Assembly (NCBI GenBank): GCA_023101885.1
Contig: JALPQD010000304.1
Coordinates: 124,001-188,000 of the forward strand
Reading direction: 5' to 3'
DNA: 64,000 nt
DNA from: Typhlomys cinereus
Taxonomy: Eukaryota > Chordata > Mammalia > Rodentia > Platacanthomyidae
The translations under genes and the position numbers were made by a program. The notes below the pieces were generated by a model. That model searched no databases and was not told where the DNA came from. It saw only the letters and a list, made by a program, of their open reading frames with translations. The number at the start of each line of letters is the position of its first letter. Within the stretch, counting starts at the first letter, position 1. Positions 35,375 to 46,599 of the stretch are shown piece after piece.

Positions 35375-35700
35375 GTTTGTGTCCCCCCCTCCCAAATTCA
35401 TAGGAAATCCAGTTATCACTGGGATGATGCCAGGAGGTGAAGACTTCAGATAATTAGGTCAAGAAGGCAGCTCTGTCCCTCCCTCTCTTGTCTATCATGC
35501 AAGGACACAGAAAGTTGCCTTGTGCGAATCAGACCCTGACTAAATACACATCTCCTGACACTGCCTTGACATTGGATGTCACGGGCTCCAGAAATGTGGG
35601 ATAAATTTTGAGGTTTCTGTTGTTATTTTGGTATCAGGATACAAGCTCCACAACTACGATATTTTGTCATGCCAGTCCAAATGAATTAAGATAAGTGTGT
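35375..35700 (+). repeat. Ancient mammalian interspersed repeat, diverged
   Basis: GTGTCCCCCCCTCCCAAATT CATAGG, GATGATGCCAGGAGGTGAAG, ATGCAAGGACACAGAAAGTT, TTTTGGTATCAGGATACAAG follow the order of a mammal-wide repeat I recognise but cannot name with certainty. The segment at 61850-61920 has the same beginning, and 57030-57170 (CCCCCAGAACTGTAGGAAAA, TTTAAGTCACCC) the same end. Confidence 0.4.
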
Positions 35701-35814
35701 TTTTAAATTTAATGAACATCATCATAAAATACTGAATATCACTTATTTTCAAAAGTTGAAAAATGTATATAAAGATTTGCAATTGAAACATGTCTTTAAA
35801 ATGCTTACATCAGG

Positions 35815-36000
35815 GGTGAGGAGGTGGCTCTGTTGGTAGAATGCTCGCCTAGCGTGCATAGTTCTGCTTTCCACCCCCTGTACCCCACTACCTCAGCACT
35901 CTCGAGGTAAGTGCAGGAGGATGTGAAGTTCAAGGTCATCCTCGGCTACATAACAGTTCATAAGAACCTGTCTCCAAAATTAAATGAATAAATCAAAATT
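35815..36000 (+). mobile_element. B4-type SINE
   Basis: Head AGGTGGCTCTGTTGGTAGAA, TGCTCGCCTAGCGTGCATAG; B1-like tail CCTCAGCACTCTCGAGGTAA and AGAACCTGTCTCCAAAATTA. Confidence 0.7.
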
Positions 36001-36299
36001 TTAAATGCTGAACTCATTTATTCCTTCCAGCAAATTAAAAAATTCAGGCAAAAACTTTGTTTTTTATACTTTAAAAATTAAAAAAGATACAAGACTTAAG
36101 TGATATGAATGCATTCTAGTGTTAAAAAAAAAACAGTAACTTTTCTGCCCTTAGAGGCACTGCACACGTGGCTGCTGTGTCCCATGTGCATCAGACGGTG
36201 ACAGAGAGGAGATGAGACTATTTCTACATTCAATGTTCTGACCTGTGGACAGCTGAATGATTAGTAGCCTGACATACCACACTGCCTGCCAAAACCCTG

Positions 36300-36510
36300 A
36301 ATTCCACATCTGTGTTCTCACAACATGAAGGCCTCTCGTGGGGTGGGCTCCATGTGCACATGGTGTGCCTGGCCTCTCTGGATTGGGGCTCTGTGTGTTC
36401 AAAAGGTGGGTGGACTCCTGTGCGCTCACAGGTGGGATGGTCTCCCACGGGCCAGGGCTCCATGTATTCACACAATGAACTTAGTCTCAGAAGACGAATA
36501 AAACTGCTAT
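36300..36510 (+). repeat. Degenerate tandem or LTR-like segment
   Basis: Spaced repeats of GGGCTC-TGTGTTCACA-GGTG-type units (36345-36475), then AGACGAATAAAACTGCTATT, which resembles an LTR polyadenylation end. Too degenerate to classify. Confidence 0.3.
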
Positions 36511-36578
36511 TCTTCAGCTTTGTCATGTGTTCTTAACCATGTGGAAGTGGGAGCTCAATCATAACTATCTACATTCTT

Positions 36579-36879
36579 TTTTAATATTATTTTTTTTAAT
36601 TTTTTTATTATTATTTATTCAATTGTGCGCGTGTATGTGTGTGTATGTATGTGTGTGCGTGTATGTGTGTGTAGAACCACGGACGAATTCGGGAACCACC
36701 ATGGACCGCCTCCTCCTTGTTTACTCTGCCCCGGGATTCACAGGCTCCGCCCTACCAGGACCAGAAGCGCAGGCCGCTCCCGCTTCTGCCTGGCGTCTAT
36801 ACGTGGGATCTGGGATCCGAACTCAGGACCTTCCGCCTGCAAGGCAGAGGCTTAACCCCTGAGCCACCTCTCCAGCCCC
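36579..36879 (-). mobile_element. SINE, younger subfamily, minus strand
   Basis: The reverse body includes ACCACGGACGAATTCGGGAA and GTCTATACGTGGGATCTGGG. Flanked by an exact ATAACTATCTACATTCTT (36561-36578 and 36880-36897). Confidence 0.9.
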
Positions 36880-37105
36880 ATAACTATCTACATTCTTAAT
36901 GTATGTTCTTTTATTGCTTATATATTATTTTATTGTCGTTTTAAAAAATTAGGACATAAAGGCAGGAGCTAGACATGTTAGGGAAATGTCCAGGGGACTC
37001 AGAGGGAGAAAGGGGTAGCTGTGATCAAAATGCATTGTCTATATGTCTGAGCGTTTTAATAGAGTAAAAAATAAAAACAAAGTTAATTAAAAAAAAAAAC
37101 ATGTT

Positions 37106-37210
37106 GGGGCTGGAGAGATGGCTCAGGGGTTAAGACTCTGTCTCTCAAGCAGAAGGTCCTGAGTTCGGATCCCAGATCCCACGTTTAAAATAAAAAAAAA
37201 AAAAAAAAAA
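37106..37210 (+). mobile_element. tRNA-head-only SINE copy
   Basis: It has a complete head, GGGGCTGGAGAGATGGCTCA to GAGTTCGGATCCCAGATCCC, ends after CACGTTTAAAAT, and goes straight into poly-A. Both flanks carry A-run plus CATGTTG (37100-37105 and 37211-37217 plus A tracts), so it looks like a genuine short insertion, not a deletion product. Confidence 0.75.
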
Positions 37211-37324
37211 CATGTTGAGGGGCGAGGGAAAGATCAGGAATAACCACACATTACATTCATAATTAGGAAGACTAAATATTAATAAAAATGATTTCTTAAA
37301 ATCTCTTAAATTAGCAATCCTTGG

Positions 37325-37622
37325 ACCTGGAGAGATGGCTCAGGGGTTAGGACTTGGCTTCACAAGTAGAAAGTCTTAAGTTCAGATCCCGGGTCCCATA
37401 TTAAAAAAAAAAAAATGCCAGGTGAAAATTGCATGACCTACACTTCCTGCCCTAGTGGGAGGAGCTTAGAAAATCCCAGGGTGAAGCAAAAAGGAAGTAA
37501 AAGCAATCCAGGATGATTCTGAAGTCACCCTTAGTCCTCCACAGGGACACACAATACCCTCTGATACACACACACACACACATTCACACACACACAAATA
37601 AATAAAAAAATAAAATAAATAT
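37325..37622 (+). mobile_element. SINE, older subfamily, complete
   Basis: Head CTGGAGAGATGGCTCAGGGG, body AATCCAGGATGATTCTGAAG and CCTCCACAGGGACACACAAT, (CA)n tail and AATAAATAAAAAAATAAA. Confidence 0.82.
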
Positions 37623-38711
37623 TTTTTGAAAATTAGTAATCCTTGCTGAATACCCATTATTATTAGATTAAGAGTAGTTTTAGTCTATAAAATAATTTAT
37701 TCACATTCCTATGCAACAAATGTTGTGTTAAAATGTTAAAACTTCTCACTTCCCCCCAAATTTAAGTTTTAGTTATTTTATTCTACTGGGTTGAGTAGAG
37801 TCCCTTCTTTTCTCATAATTAGAAATGTCTTCAAGTCTGCTCCTCAGTATCATAAGAAAGTCTTATGTATAAAATCATATATAAAATAAATATTTCATAT
37901 ACTTACATATAAAATATGTACTTCAGAATTTCAAGAAAATTAAATCTAAGAGGTAAAATTCTAAAAACCAAAACCTTGTCTGTGCAAAACCTACCCTTTT
38001 TCTTTCATATCTAATCTATTAAACTCTCCAGGTTGTGGACATGCTGTGAACTTGTAAAATACAGGAATTCACATTTCCATGGAACCTTCTCCCCTGAAGG
38101 ATTTCAAAGCTTTCACCTGTTATCCCATTTGGTCTTAAAAGCTCTTTTAAGACAGAAAAAGAGAAGGTCAAGTTCTTGGGGCATAATCCAGACAGCTAAA
38201 GACCAAAAGAAAGTTGGGTGTTTTTTTTGCAAAAGGAATCTATGGGTTGGAGCTGAGGTCTTTTGACAGTCCCCAGTAACACTGAGTGAGCCATCTTGAA
38301 AGCAGATCTTCTAGTCCCTGTCAAACTTTCTTGGGAGACCTTAAGTCAGAGCCACCTGGCTGGGCTACTCTCACATTCACATGCAAGGAGAGATGAAACA
38401 ATAGACACTCACTACTGCTTTAAACCACCTAATTTGGAGTAATGTGTTGCACTGATCCGGTGCTTTAGGGAGATACAAAAAGGAAACAGTGTCATGAGCT
38501 GCCACAGTGCCGTGTGCAGAAGAGGAACCCAGGACCCATAAAGCCAGCAAGAAAAAGAAAACCAAAGCCAGAGATGACAATAGAAGCCACCCTTCCCTGT
38601 CCTGCAAGACTCCTAGAAGTATTCAGCAAGATGGCATACAGACTGGGGAGGAGGTGCAAAATGACTGTATCCAAATATTAGATTATGTACAAGAAGCAAG
38701 CATCATTTTTT

Positions 38712-38927
38712 TGTGTGGGTGTGTGTACATGTGTACAAGGGTGCACTTGAGCATGTGTGCCTGTAGAGGCCCAAGGGTGACTGCGGTAATTATCCTGGAT
38801 TGCTCTACCTCCCTCTTGCTGGTGATTCCCAGGCTCCGCTTTCCAGGACCAGAATTATGGGGGACCTGGATTTCAGTCCTTGCTTGCAAGGCAAAGGTTT
38901 TAACCCCTGAGCCATCTCCCCAGCCCA
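38712..38927 (-). mobile_element. SINE, older subfamily, minus strand
   Basis: Tail TGTGTGGGTGTGTGTACATG, body AGAGGCCCAAGGGTGACTGC, head as GAGCCATCTCCCCAGCCC. Part of the body near the head is deleted. Confidence 0.78.
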
Positions 38928-39344
38928 CTAGCATCATTTTAAAAGGAGAAACTATGGAGAAGACAATTGAGAAAGAAGATGCAGCACATGACAAGGGATG
39001 TCAACATTTGGGATGTCACTGTCCTTTACAGATGTGCCAGAGAATATTTCAGTCCATAGCCAGGTAGCAGTATTTGTACAGTATTTGGCTTCATGCCCTG
39101 ATTGCCCTACCTTAAAATAAAGACATTGAATACTATGAAACAAAAGTGTCCACAGGCAATAAATCCACACCTTTGGATGAACTATGAAACTATCTATGTA
39201 TTGAAAGAAACAAAAATAATAGCTATGGAAATTTCTGATTCATCACAGATCAGTTCAGATAGCTATTGATTCATGAAACAAGTATTTTCCCCCATTTAAG
39301 GAACTCTTATTAAATACTAGAAAGTGCAGGGGATGACTTGGGTA

Positions 39345-39480
39345 CTGGGAATGTCGTTCAGTAGGAGAGCATCTGTCTGGCATGCATGAGACCCTGAGTT
39401 CAAGGAAGGTATGGCCTGCAGACTTCATCTGTATGATCCCATGTGTCTGGATAAGAACTGAAAAGCCCAGGCCATCAGGA
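39345..39480 (+). mobile_element. ID/B4-type SINE, diverged
   Basis: TACTGGGAATGTCGTTCAGT, TGGCATGCATGAGACCCTGA, then a degraded 3' part. Confidence 0.5.
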
Positions 39481-40439
39481 ATGATAGCAAAGTTTAGAAG
39501 GATGTGAACTGACTTCAGAAAAATAATAACTGAATTTTATCTTTCTTATTGTTAACTGATACTGAATAAATAGCTTCAGTTTCTCCACCAACAAAATGGG
39601 TGGCTAGCAAAATAATCTTTGCAATCCCCTCGACCTCTATGGTTGCTTTTTCATATCTGATTAATACAACATAAAACAAAACTACAGATTTTTCCCCCAA
39701 AGCCTCACCATTTTGCCAGTACGTAGAGAAGGCACTTTCTGTGTTGCAGCCATGTGGGTTGAGAGGAGAATTTTATGAACAAATTAGATTGAGGGGAAAG
39801 GAAGCAAAAAAAAAAAATATTCAATTATAGCTCCAGTCACCTTTCCAAGATGGAATTTTCCTTCAAGGTCTTATTTTCGTGTATGCCTTGAGTCTTAGAA
39901 TTTCTGCACACAGGGAATTCTGCTGTTGCTTTAGAAGACTTTCCTTCTGTGATTAAGGGTTGGCCACCTGCTTTCTAAATCCAATTACAGCTGAAAAAGT
40001 GGGGGTGAACCAACAAGTCTTTTCTACAACTGTGTATTGAGGCCATATGCTCCTTCTCCCCGCTATTCAAAGCAACGCCTGAACTTTAAATGAAAGCGAA
40101 ACGACAGCCTATAGGAATGGCAGCAGAAACTGATCTGCAGCTCAGATATATCAGTAGGTGACCTTCAAATCCAGGACTTCCTTCATCTCTCAGGCTCAAG
40201 GTAGGCTCCTGTCACCACTCTCAAGTGTTTAATGTCCCACAGTGGGAACTGCATCACTTTAAAAAAATATGAAGGAAAAGAGGCATCATTGTATAGAGCT
40301 TTCTTCCAAACGAACGAGCGCCATCTTTATCTGAGGCCATCAAAGTCGCACCTGTTGTCCACTGACACTCTTTCAGAGACAGAAAGAGTGGAGACCAGCC
40401 CCAGACCCTCAACTGGGGCTCTGGCCTAATTACATGTGC

Positions 40440-40745
40440 CCTCACGGACTTGAGGTCTAGGAGGGGGCGCTAGGGCATATAAGCTGAGGAATGTCACTTG
40501 AAGGGGATTCCATCTACACAGCCATGGGGTAAACCATCAGTCATGCCAGGGGGGGCTTTCTAGTGATACAGCTGCCTTTAAGTCTCCCCTGCTCCGTAAG
40601 CAGCTCTCACCACTACTCTATAAGTAACCCTAATAAGCTCGTTCATGGAGTCAGAGCTTGGCCTAATAGTACTTGGATCTGTCATGGAACTTTTGGGGTA
40701 AAGAGATGACCGTGGGACATCCCCCCCCCCCGGGAAAACTGTTCA
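40440..40745 (+). mobile_element. Possible LTR fragment
   Basis: GCTAGGGCATATAAGCTGAG, CTGCTCCGTAAGCAGCTCTC, AAGTAACCCTAATAAGCTCG TTCATGGA and AGCTTGGCCTAATAGTACTT have the look of a rodent LTR R/U5 region. No flanking duplication found. Confidence 0.35.
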
Positions 40746-42325
40746 CACAAGACCCAAACATTCAGGTGGATGACAGTGCTCCTGACTCTGTAACCACCTT
40801 TCGTAGTCAATGGTCTTTTTCTTTTCCACGCCACACTGTGTGGATATCCTGTGTGGCCAAGGAAAGGCCAAGCAAATATTGGCTGAACAAACATGAATGC
40901 CTACAGCCCGCTCTGCCGAGAGAGAGGAAAGGAAGGGAGACTCCTCTGCTGAGGAAGGTTCTAGATCTCATACCAAAGTAACTCAGTCATCAGAATATTT
41001 TAGGAACAAAAGGCACACTCCCCTCCCTTTCCCTTCCCACTGCATCTCTAGACGCTGCTCTCGTCTTGCTGTACTCGTCGATGTCAATTAATCCAGATAA
41101 ATAAACCTTACCCAAATCTCTGACTGAGAGCGGATATTAACTTCAAATAGCTTAAAAAGCATCTCTTTCAGAATGAATCAGTAGTGCTTTGTCACTCGCT
41201 ATCAAGGTATCCTAACGGCTTGGCAGTCCTCTGAACAATTTAGTGCATTTCTGCCACCAGTGGGCAGATAAACTGTTCTGTCAAGCAATATCTTTGACAA
41301 TCTTAAACAGACACAGGCCAGAATCTGTTTTGCTGTCACATCTAGGCATATTCTGGCTTCAAAGACAAATGAAAGACAATGTAAAAAAAAAAATACCACC
41401 TTCGTCGTAGACTTGCTCATCAGATTTACTAAACGTTTTGTCAATGTGTTTCCAACAGAAATGAATGTCACTTTCATCAGTGTAACTAGCAAAATGAAGA
41501 CACAAAAGGGAAACCAGCAGGTTAAACATTCTCATCATGATCAAACTCCTGTCTCCAAAGTAAGCTGAGTTTCGAGTCTCAAAGGAAAGGAACATGAGCA
41601 TTGTCCTGAGAGACCCAGAGACACAGGAGGGATGTAGGGTGTGCGGTAAAGTTGGTGACAAGCTGCCTAATGTTTGCTTTTCTCATGATACGCATCACAC
41701 TGTGGATAGGTAGATTTCCTTTGTCTGCAGGAAAGACAAGGAGGTGAATCGGAAGCTTTCTCTACATCTGCTCCTTCTCCTCACTCTCTAAAGGGATGTC
41801 TAAGCTTTAAAAGCCAGACAACAGAGGCTGGAACTCTGGCAGGGAACTCAATTGCAACTCAGAAAACTGACAGATGACCTTCAAGTTTCAGGCTGTCTTC
41901 ACCTTTCAAAGCCCAGCATCTGCTTGGATCTACCTCAAACACTGCTGCCTTCTTTACCTAACCATCAGTATCATCTTGATTTTTTTTATATCCAAGAGTC
42001 ATGGCTTGTGTGACTTCATCCCTCGTAATCCCTCTTGGAATTGCCCCTTCTGATCGATCACCTCACCCATTGTCATTATTTTAATTGCCTTTTAATTGGT
42101 GATCCTGTCTAGATTCTCCCTTTTCTAATCCATCATGTACAACCCAGATGGTATATTTTTGAGAACAAAAATGATAGTGATCAATTACTACTGTTTGGTG
42201 AGTGCTACTGTTTGGTGAATGCTTTGTGCCAACTGATAAGTGTCTTATGGAAAATATTCTATTTAACCCACCTAACAAGGTAGGCACTAGCCTTATCCCC
42301 ATTTTCTTGAGTGAAGCAAAATGGA

Positions 42326-42412
42326 TTGGAAATCTAACTGAGCAGTAGAGTGCTTGCCTAGTATTTGTGAGCCCTAGGTTCAATTCCCTGTGCCACGAAA
42401 TAAACCAGTAAC
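42326..42412 (+). mobile_element. ID-type SINE
   Basis: GAGCAGTAGAGTGCTTGCCT, GAGCCCTAGGTTCAATTCCC, then a short ACAACAA tail. Confidence 0.6.
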
Positions 42413-43005
42413 AACAACAACAATAAAGAATATACAGATGAAAACCCTACAAGTTTACAGAAGATAATAGTTAACATGCTTGTGTGACAGTGCCTGGTTT
42501 GATCTTTCAGATTCTGTGAGACTCCAGTGTCCTTGTCTTTGGCATTTTCCAAATGTAAAATTCAATGTCCTCAAACACGCATTTGCCCTATCTACTATTC
42601 ATATCCCACACAAAGTACAAACACTACCTCCAGCCAGATAGATTGCCCTCTTCATTGCCATATCATGTCAGGATCTTAGAGGTTCTGTTCCCAAATCACT
42701 CTAGCCCCAACACTCCTTTCCCCCCACCAACTCCCTAAATTCTAGCTCCTTCTGTGACAGATAATTGTTACCACAAAAATACTTGGTCCATTCTCTTCTC
42801 TCAGCAACCCTCCCCTTAACTGTCATCTCTGTAAGTCTGGTCAGTTCAAACAAGATTATGTCCTCCACAGAAACACTGGTCTTTAGGCTCCCTTTGTTTG
42901 CCCTTATTGTTACTGATAATGGAAAGTATGTGGAGGAGGTACTCAAAGAATAGCTGCCGGCTTGAGTAAATATAATCATTTGAGGATTAAAAAAGAATAG
43001 TGTTC

Positions 43006-43289
43006 TAGGATCCTTGGAAGCTAGGGATTGACAACCACAGTAGTGTTCCTATGCTTAAGGGGAACACAGGAAAGGGTTTTGGGAAATGCCGCTGGGTCCT
43101 TGCACCTCATCGGAGAGGAGGACCCAGAGGAGAGTTTGGCATGCACATTAAAGGATGCTCCGGGGATGGGGGGAAGGCACTGGGAATGGGGAGGAAAGGG
43201 GAGGGGAGAGGGGAACAAGGGATTGGGGGGGTAAAGGGAGGAAGGGGACCGGTGTACCTGTTAAGTTTGTATGAGCGGAAATTAAAAAA
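43006..43289 (+). mobile_element. L1 3' end, plus strand
   Basis: The same 3' UTR from AGGATCCTTGGAAGC to TATGAGCGGAAATTAAA, with a G-rich stretch at 43165-43250. It is flanked by AATAGTGTTC (42996-43005 and 43290-43299). Confidence 0.87.
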
Positions 43290-43456
43290 AATAGTGTTCA
43301 AGTCCAGTTTTGTACTATAAGACTGTTGACAACATTCTGTCTGTCTTTAAACGTATGGGTGTTGATCACGTAACCAGTTTGGGCTGCTTATTAATGCAGT
43401 GTTTTAACTTTTATTATTATGATTACTATTATAATAATAATAGTAATATTATTATG

Positions 43457-43457
43457 T

Positions 43458-43500
<43 letters not shown>

Positions 43501-43640
43501 GTTCACATATGCTTCACCACGCATGTAGGGAGGTCAGAGGACAATTTCATGATGTGGGTTCTCTCTATCTACCTTTTGTGGATTTTGTAGATTTTGAGGA
43601 TTTCTGGTCACCAGGCTTTCATAGAAAGCATTTGTACCTG
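43457..43640 (-). mobile_element. B3-like SINE, 5' half lost, with (GT)n
   Basis: (GT)n 43458-43498, then CACGCATGTAGGGAGGTCAG AGGACAATTT order typical of a reversed B3-like 3' half. Confidence 0.5.
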
Positions 43641-43741
43641 ATAAGTTGTGTTTTCGGCCCTCACTGTAGCATTTTACTAGTAGCAATAGTATGTGTTCTT
43701 TTTTCCACTGTATTGTAGCTTTTTGGAATTTATCACTTCTT

Positions 43742-43748
<7 letters not shown>

Positions 43749-43785
<37 letters not shown>
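43749..43785. repeat. (CA)n microsatellite
   Basis: About 18 CA units, 250 bases from an oppositely oriented (GT)n at 43458-43498. Confidence 0.9.
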
Positions 43786-43786
<1 letters not shown>

Positions 43787-45145
43787 AGAAAAAAATAGAT
43801 CAACAACAGTTATAGGTCACAAGCTTCAGAGTTCCAGGTCAACTTGCTTCCCAATTACCATCTCACCTTTTAAAAGTCAATTAATGATTCTCTGACTGAA
43901 GAGGAAAAAGGACAGGACTTCTTTATTGGTGACTTAATAATAATCTTTTCACTTTGTGCTTTTCTTGATCCTTAGCAATCCATTAGTCATTGTCTTATCT
44001 TGTGGTTTTCTAAGCCTTCGGCTCTCCTTGCCAATACTATTTCATTAGTCTAAAGCTGAGCTTATCAGGACTGATCCTATTAACCTAGCCATAGCCCAGG
44101 GCATTAAGGTGCTGCATTCCTGATTCAGCATGCTATTGGCAACTGTGCTGGTGTCTCCTATTGGCTCTAAGATCTGGGCTGCAGCCATCTTTCACTGTCA
44201 ATTAAAGCACTGGGATGACAGATGATCCTTTTTGCAGTCTGTTCCATCACAGTGGAAGGAGGGAGAGTGGAGTGACCACAGGGAGAAGTAAGGTTTCCCC
44301 CGCAAGAGGGCCGCAGCCAAGGCCAGAGTTGACGGGAAGAGGGTAAGTGAGCTACTACAAGCCAAGTACTTTCCTTTCTGCAGACCGCAGCCGGGTCTTG
44401 CATATTGCAACCCAGTTTTAGTCTGTTTAATGGTGTAGACAATGAAGATGCCTGTGCTTATCACTCTCAGACATCCAGTATCCTAATTTTAAAAAGCTGG
44501 CCTGGAATTTGTTTGTCTTCTGGCAATGTGGCCACTGAAGATTGAAAGACAGTTTTCAAGGTTTAGCTCTACCTTGAACAAATCACGAAAGAGTCGTTCC
44601 CTGGTGTCAAAACAGAGACAGTATTGCACATATTAAATCATCATTGTCACCGCCATCATTGAGTCACCTTATTTTCTTTAAGGTGAAGAACAGAACAAAA
44701 TGCGGCAACAGACAAGAAAGCAGTTTGAATCAGTGCATGATTCTGATATATATGTCCCTCAAGTTACAAAAACGGTAGCAGTTTGAAACATCCCTAAGCA
44801 TCAGTCACAAACCCCTCACTTCCTTTTCAGACTTTCACATGTCCTGGCTGCAGAATCCTGTCCAGATCAGTCCTGATCAGCAGGTGGCTGCTTAGCCACC
44901 AGACAGTCTTTTTCACTGACCCAATTTGACACTTGGTTTCTGTTCTTTGTGGTTCAGAAACCTCATTTGCTTGGCGAGATCTCTAAGTACTACTTGGCCT
45001 TGGTAGGAAAGTTGAAACTAGATTCATATACTTGTCATATAATCACCAAGTACACACAATATGAAAAAAATAGGATGGACCACACATATCTTAATTGGAG
45101 ATTCTCTCTGAAGGATCCTTTTCCCTATGTAAGAATAAATAAACT

Positions 45146-45281
45146 CAATTAACAAGGCCAGAGAGATGGCTCAGTGGGTTGAAAAGTACCTGCGACATAA
45201 GCCTGATAAGCTGAGTTCAATCTCTGCACCCACTTAAAGGTGGAAAGAGATAAATGATTCCACAAAGTTGACCTCTGACTT

Positions 45282-45319
<38 letters not shown>

Positions 45320-45350
45320 CATACACATACTAACGATAATAATAGATTTT
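45146..45350 (+). mobile_element. B3-like SINE
   Basis: GGCCAGAGAGATGGCTCAGT, CTGAGTTCAATCTCTGCACC, GACCTCTGACTTGCACACAC and a (CA)n tail. Confidence 0.75.
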
Positions 45351-46599
45351 TTTAAGTTCATTTAACAAGTACACAATGCCATGTGCACCTTCCTGAATGG
45401 AACGACATACATTTTTGGTTAAAGAATAAGTCTTTTTTTCATGACAGGTAAATTAATCTTTCTTATTTTGATTCTGTGCATATATTTAACATCAAAACAT
45501 TTCTGCAACGACAAATTATACTACTACAAAGGTCTAGTAAGAGACACCAGGAATACACAGAGAGATGCCTCCCATGAAAACAAAAGGAGAGCCACATCTC
45601 CCTAATTGGCTCTGTTGCTGTAGCTACCTTAGATGTAGTGAGCCTTGGGAGTTTTGTGAATAAGTGCAATCGATATCGAGGCTGCTGCATAAATGTGCGG
45701 TTCATTACTACGGCAGATGTAGCAAAAAGCCACCTTTCCCATAAGAGCCAGCCAGACCAGTCTTAAATTCCACTATGAACACTAGAAGCAATGTTCTGAT
45801 ACTGTGAAAGCCGAGGGGGGAGGGGCTGAGTCTTTCTAGACAGGCTACATTTGGCGCTCTGCTTCCAAGAGTGCAGCCGGCGGGGCTGGTTTGAAGATGC
45901 TTGGTCCAAGGACGCTTACTCCCCCGGGCCCAAGTACATCACCACTGACCATCAAGAAGATACACGAAAGAAGGGGGAGGCAAGCCACTGCTGCCCACAG
46001 ATGAGATCTCTGAGCTCTAGCGGGAGGTTTCGTGAAACACTCTTTGCTCCCCCTTAAGTTTCAAACTAAAACTTCCAAAGGAGGGAGGGAGAAAGCTGGC
46101 ACTTTTAGAAGCAGTCTTCATTTGTACACCACACCAGATCTTCCACAACGAGATCTGTCCTAAAAACGTACCAATACCCCCCACAGATCTTTGGGATCTA
46201 CGTAGAAAGGAAAGAATTTTCTCACCTTTGAAGAACCCCAAGTTCTTGAGGACCATATTCGTCCAGCTGTTCCTTCCCTAACCAGGGCTCTCTCTGCACC
46301 TTTAGATCTAGATCCGTTGGCCTCTGTCAGTGACCAGGACACACATGCGACATCTAAACACCTCCGGGCAACGCCTCTCCTCCATTCCGAGTGTCTCGGT
46401 CCTGAGCTGAGCCTCCAGCAACCTCACCCGCAGGCCCTCTTCCTAATTTAGTGACCTTTCCAAAGAGCACCCTCCATCCGTGTCCTGAGGGGCCGAGGAT
46501 GGATGGGCAAGGAGGCTCCGTGGCATCCCTCCGTTAAACACTTAACTATCTGTGTTCTGTAAAGTAGCAGGACACATTTGGGTGATCACCGCAGCCCTC

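Noticed and set aside
38507..39067. 186-codon plus-strand frame
   Set aside because: Its middle third is a reversed SINE, so it is a chance composite.
46017..46342. Alternative coding first exon (MVLKNLGFFK) with GTGAGAA donor
   Set aside because: Joined to exon 2 it runs into the out-of-frame reading and stops at 34891, so it cannot encode Armh4; kept only as a possible non-coding first exon.
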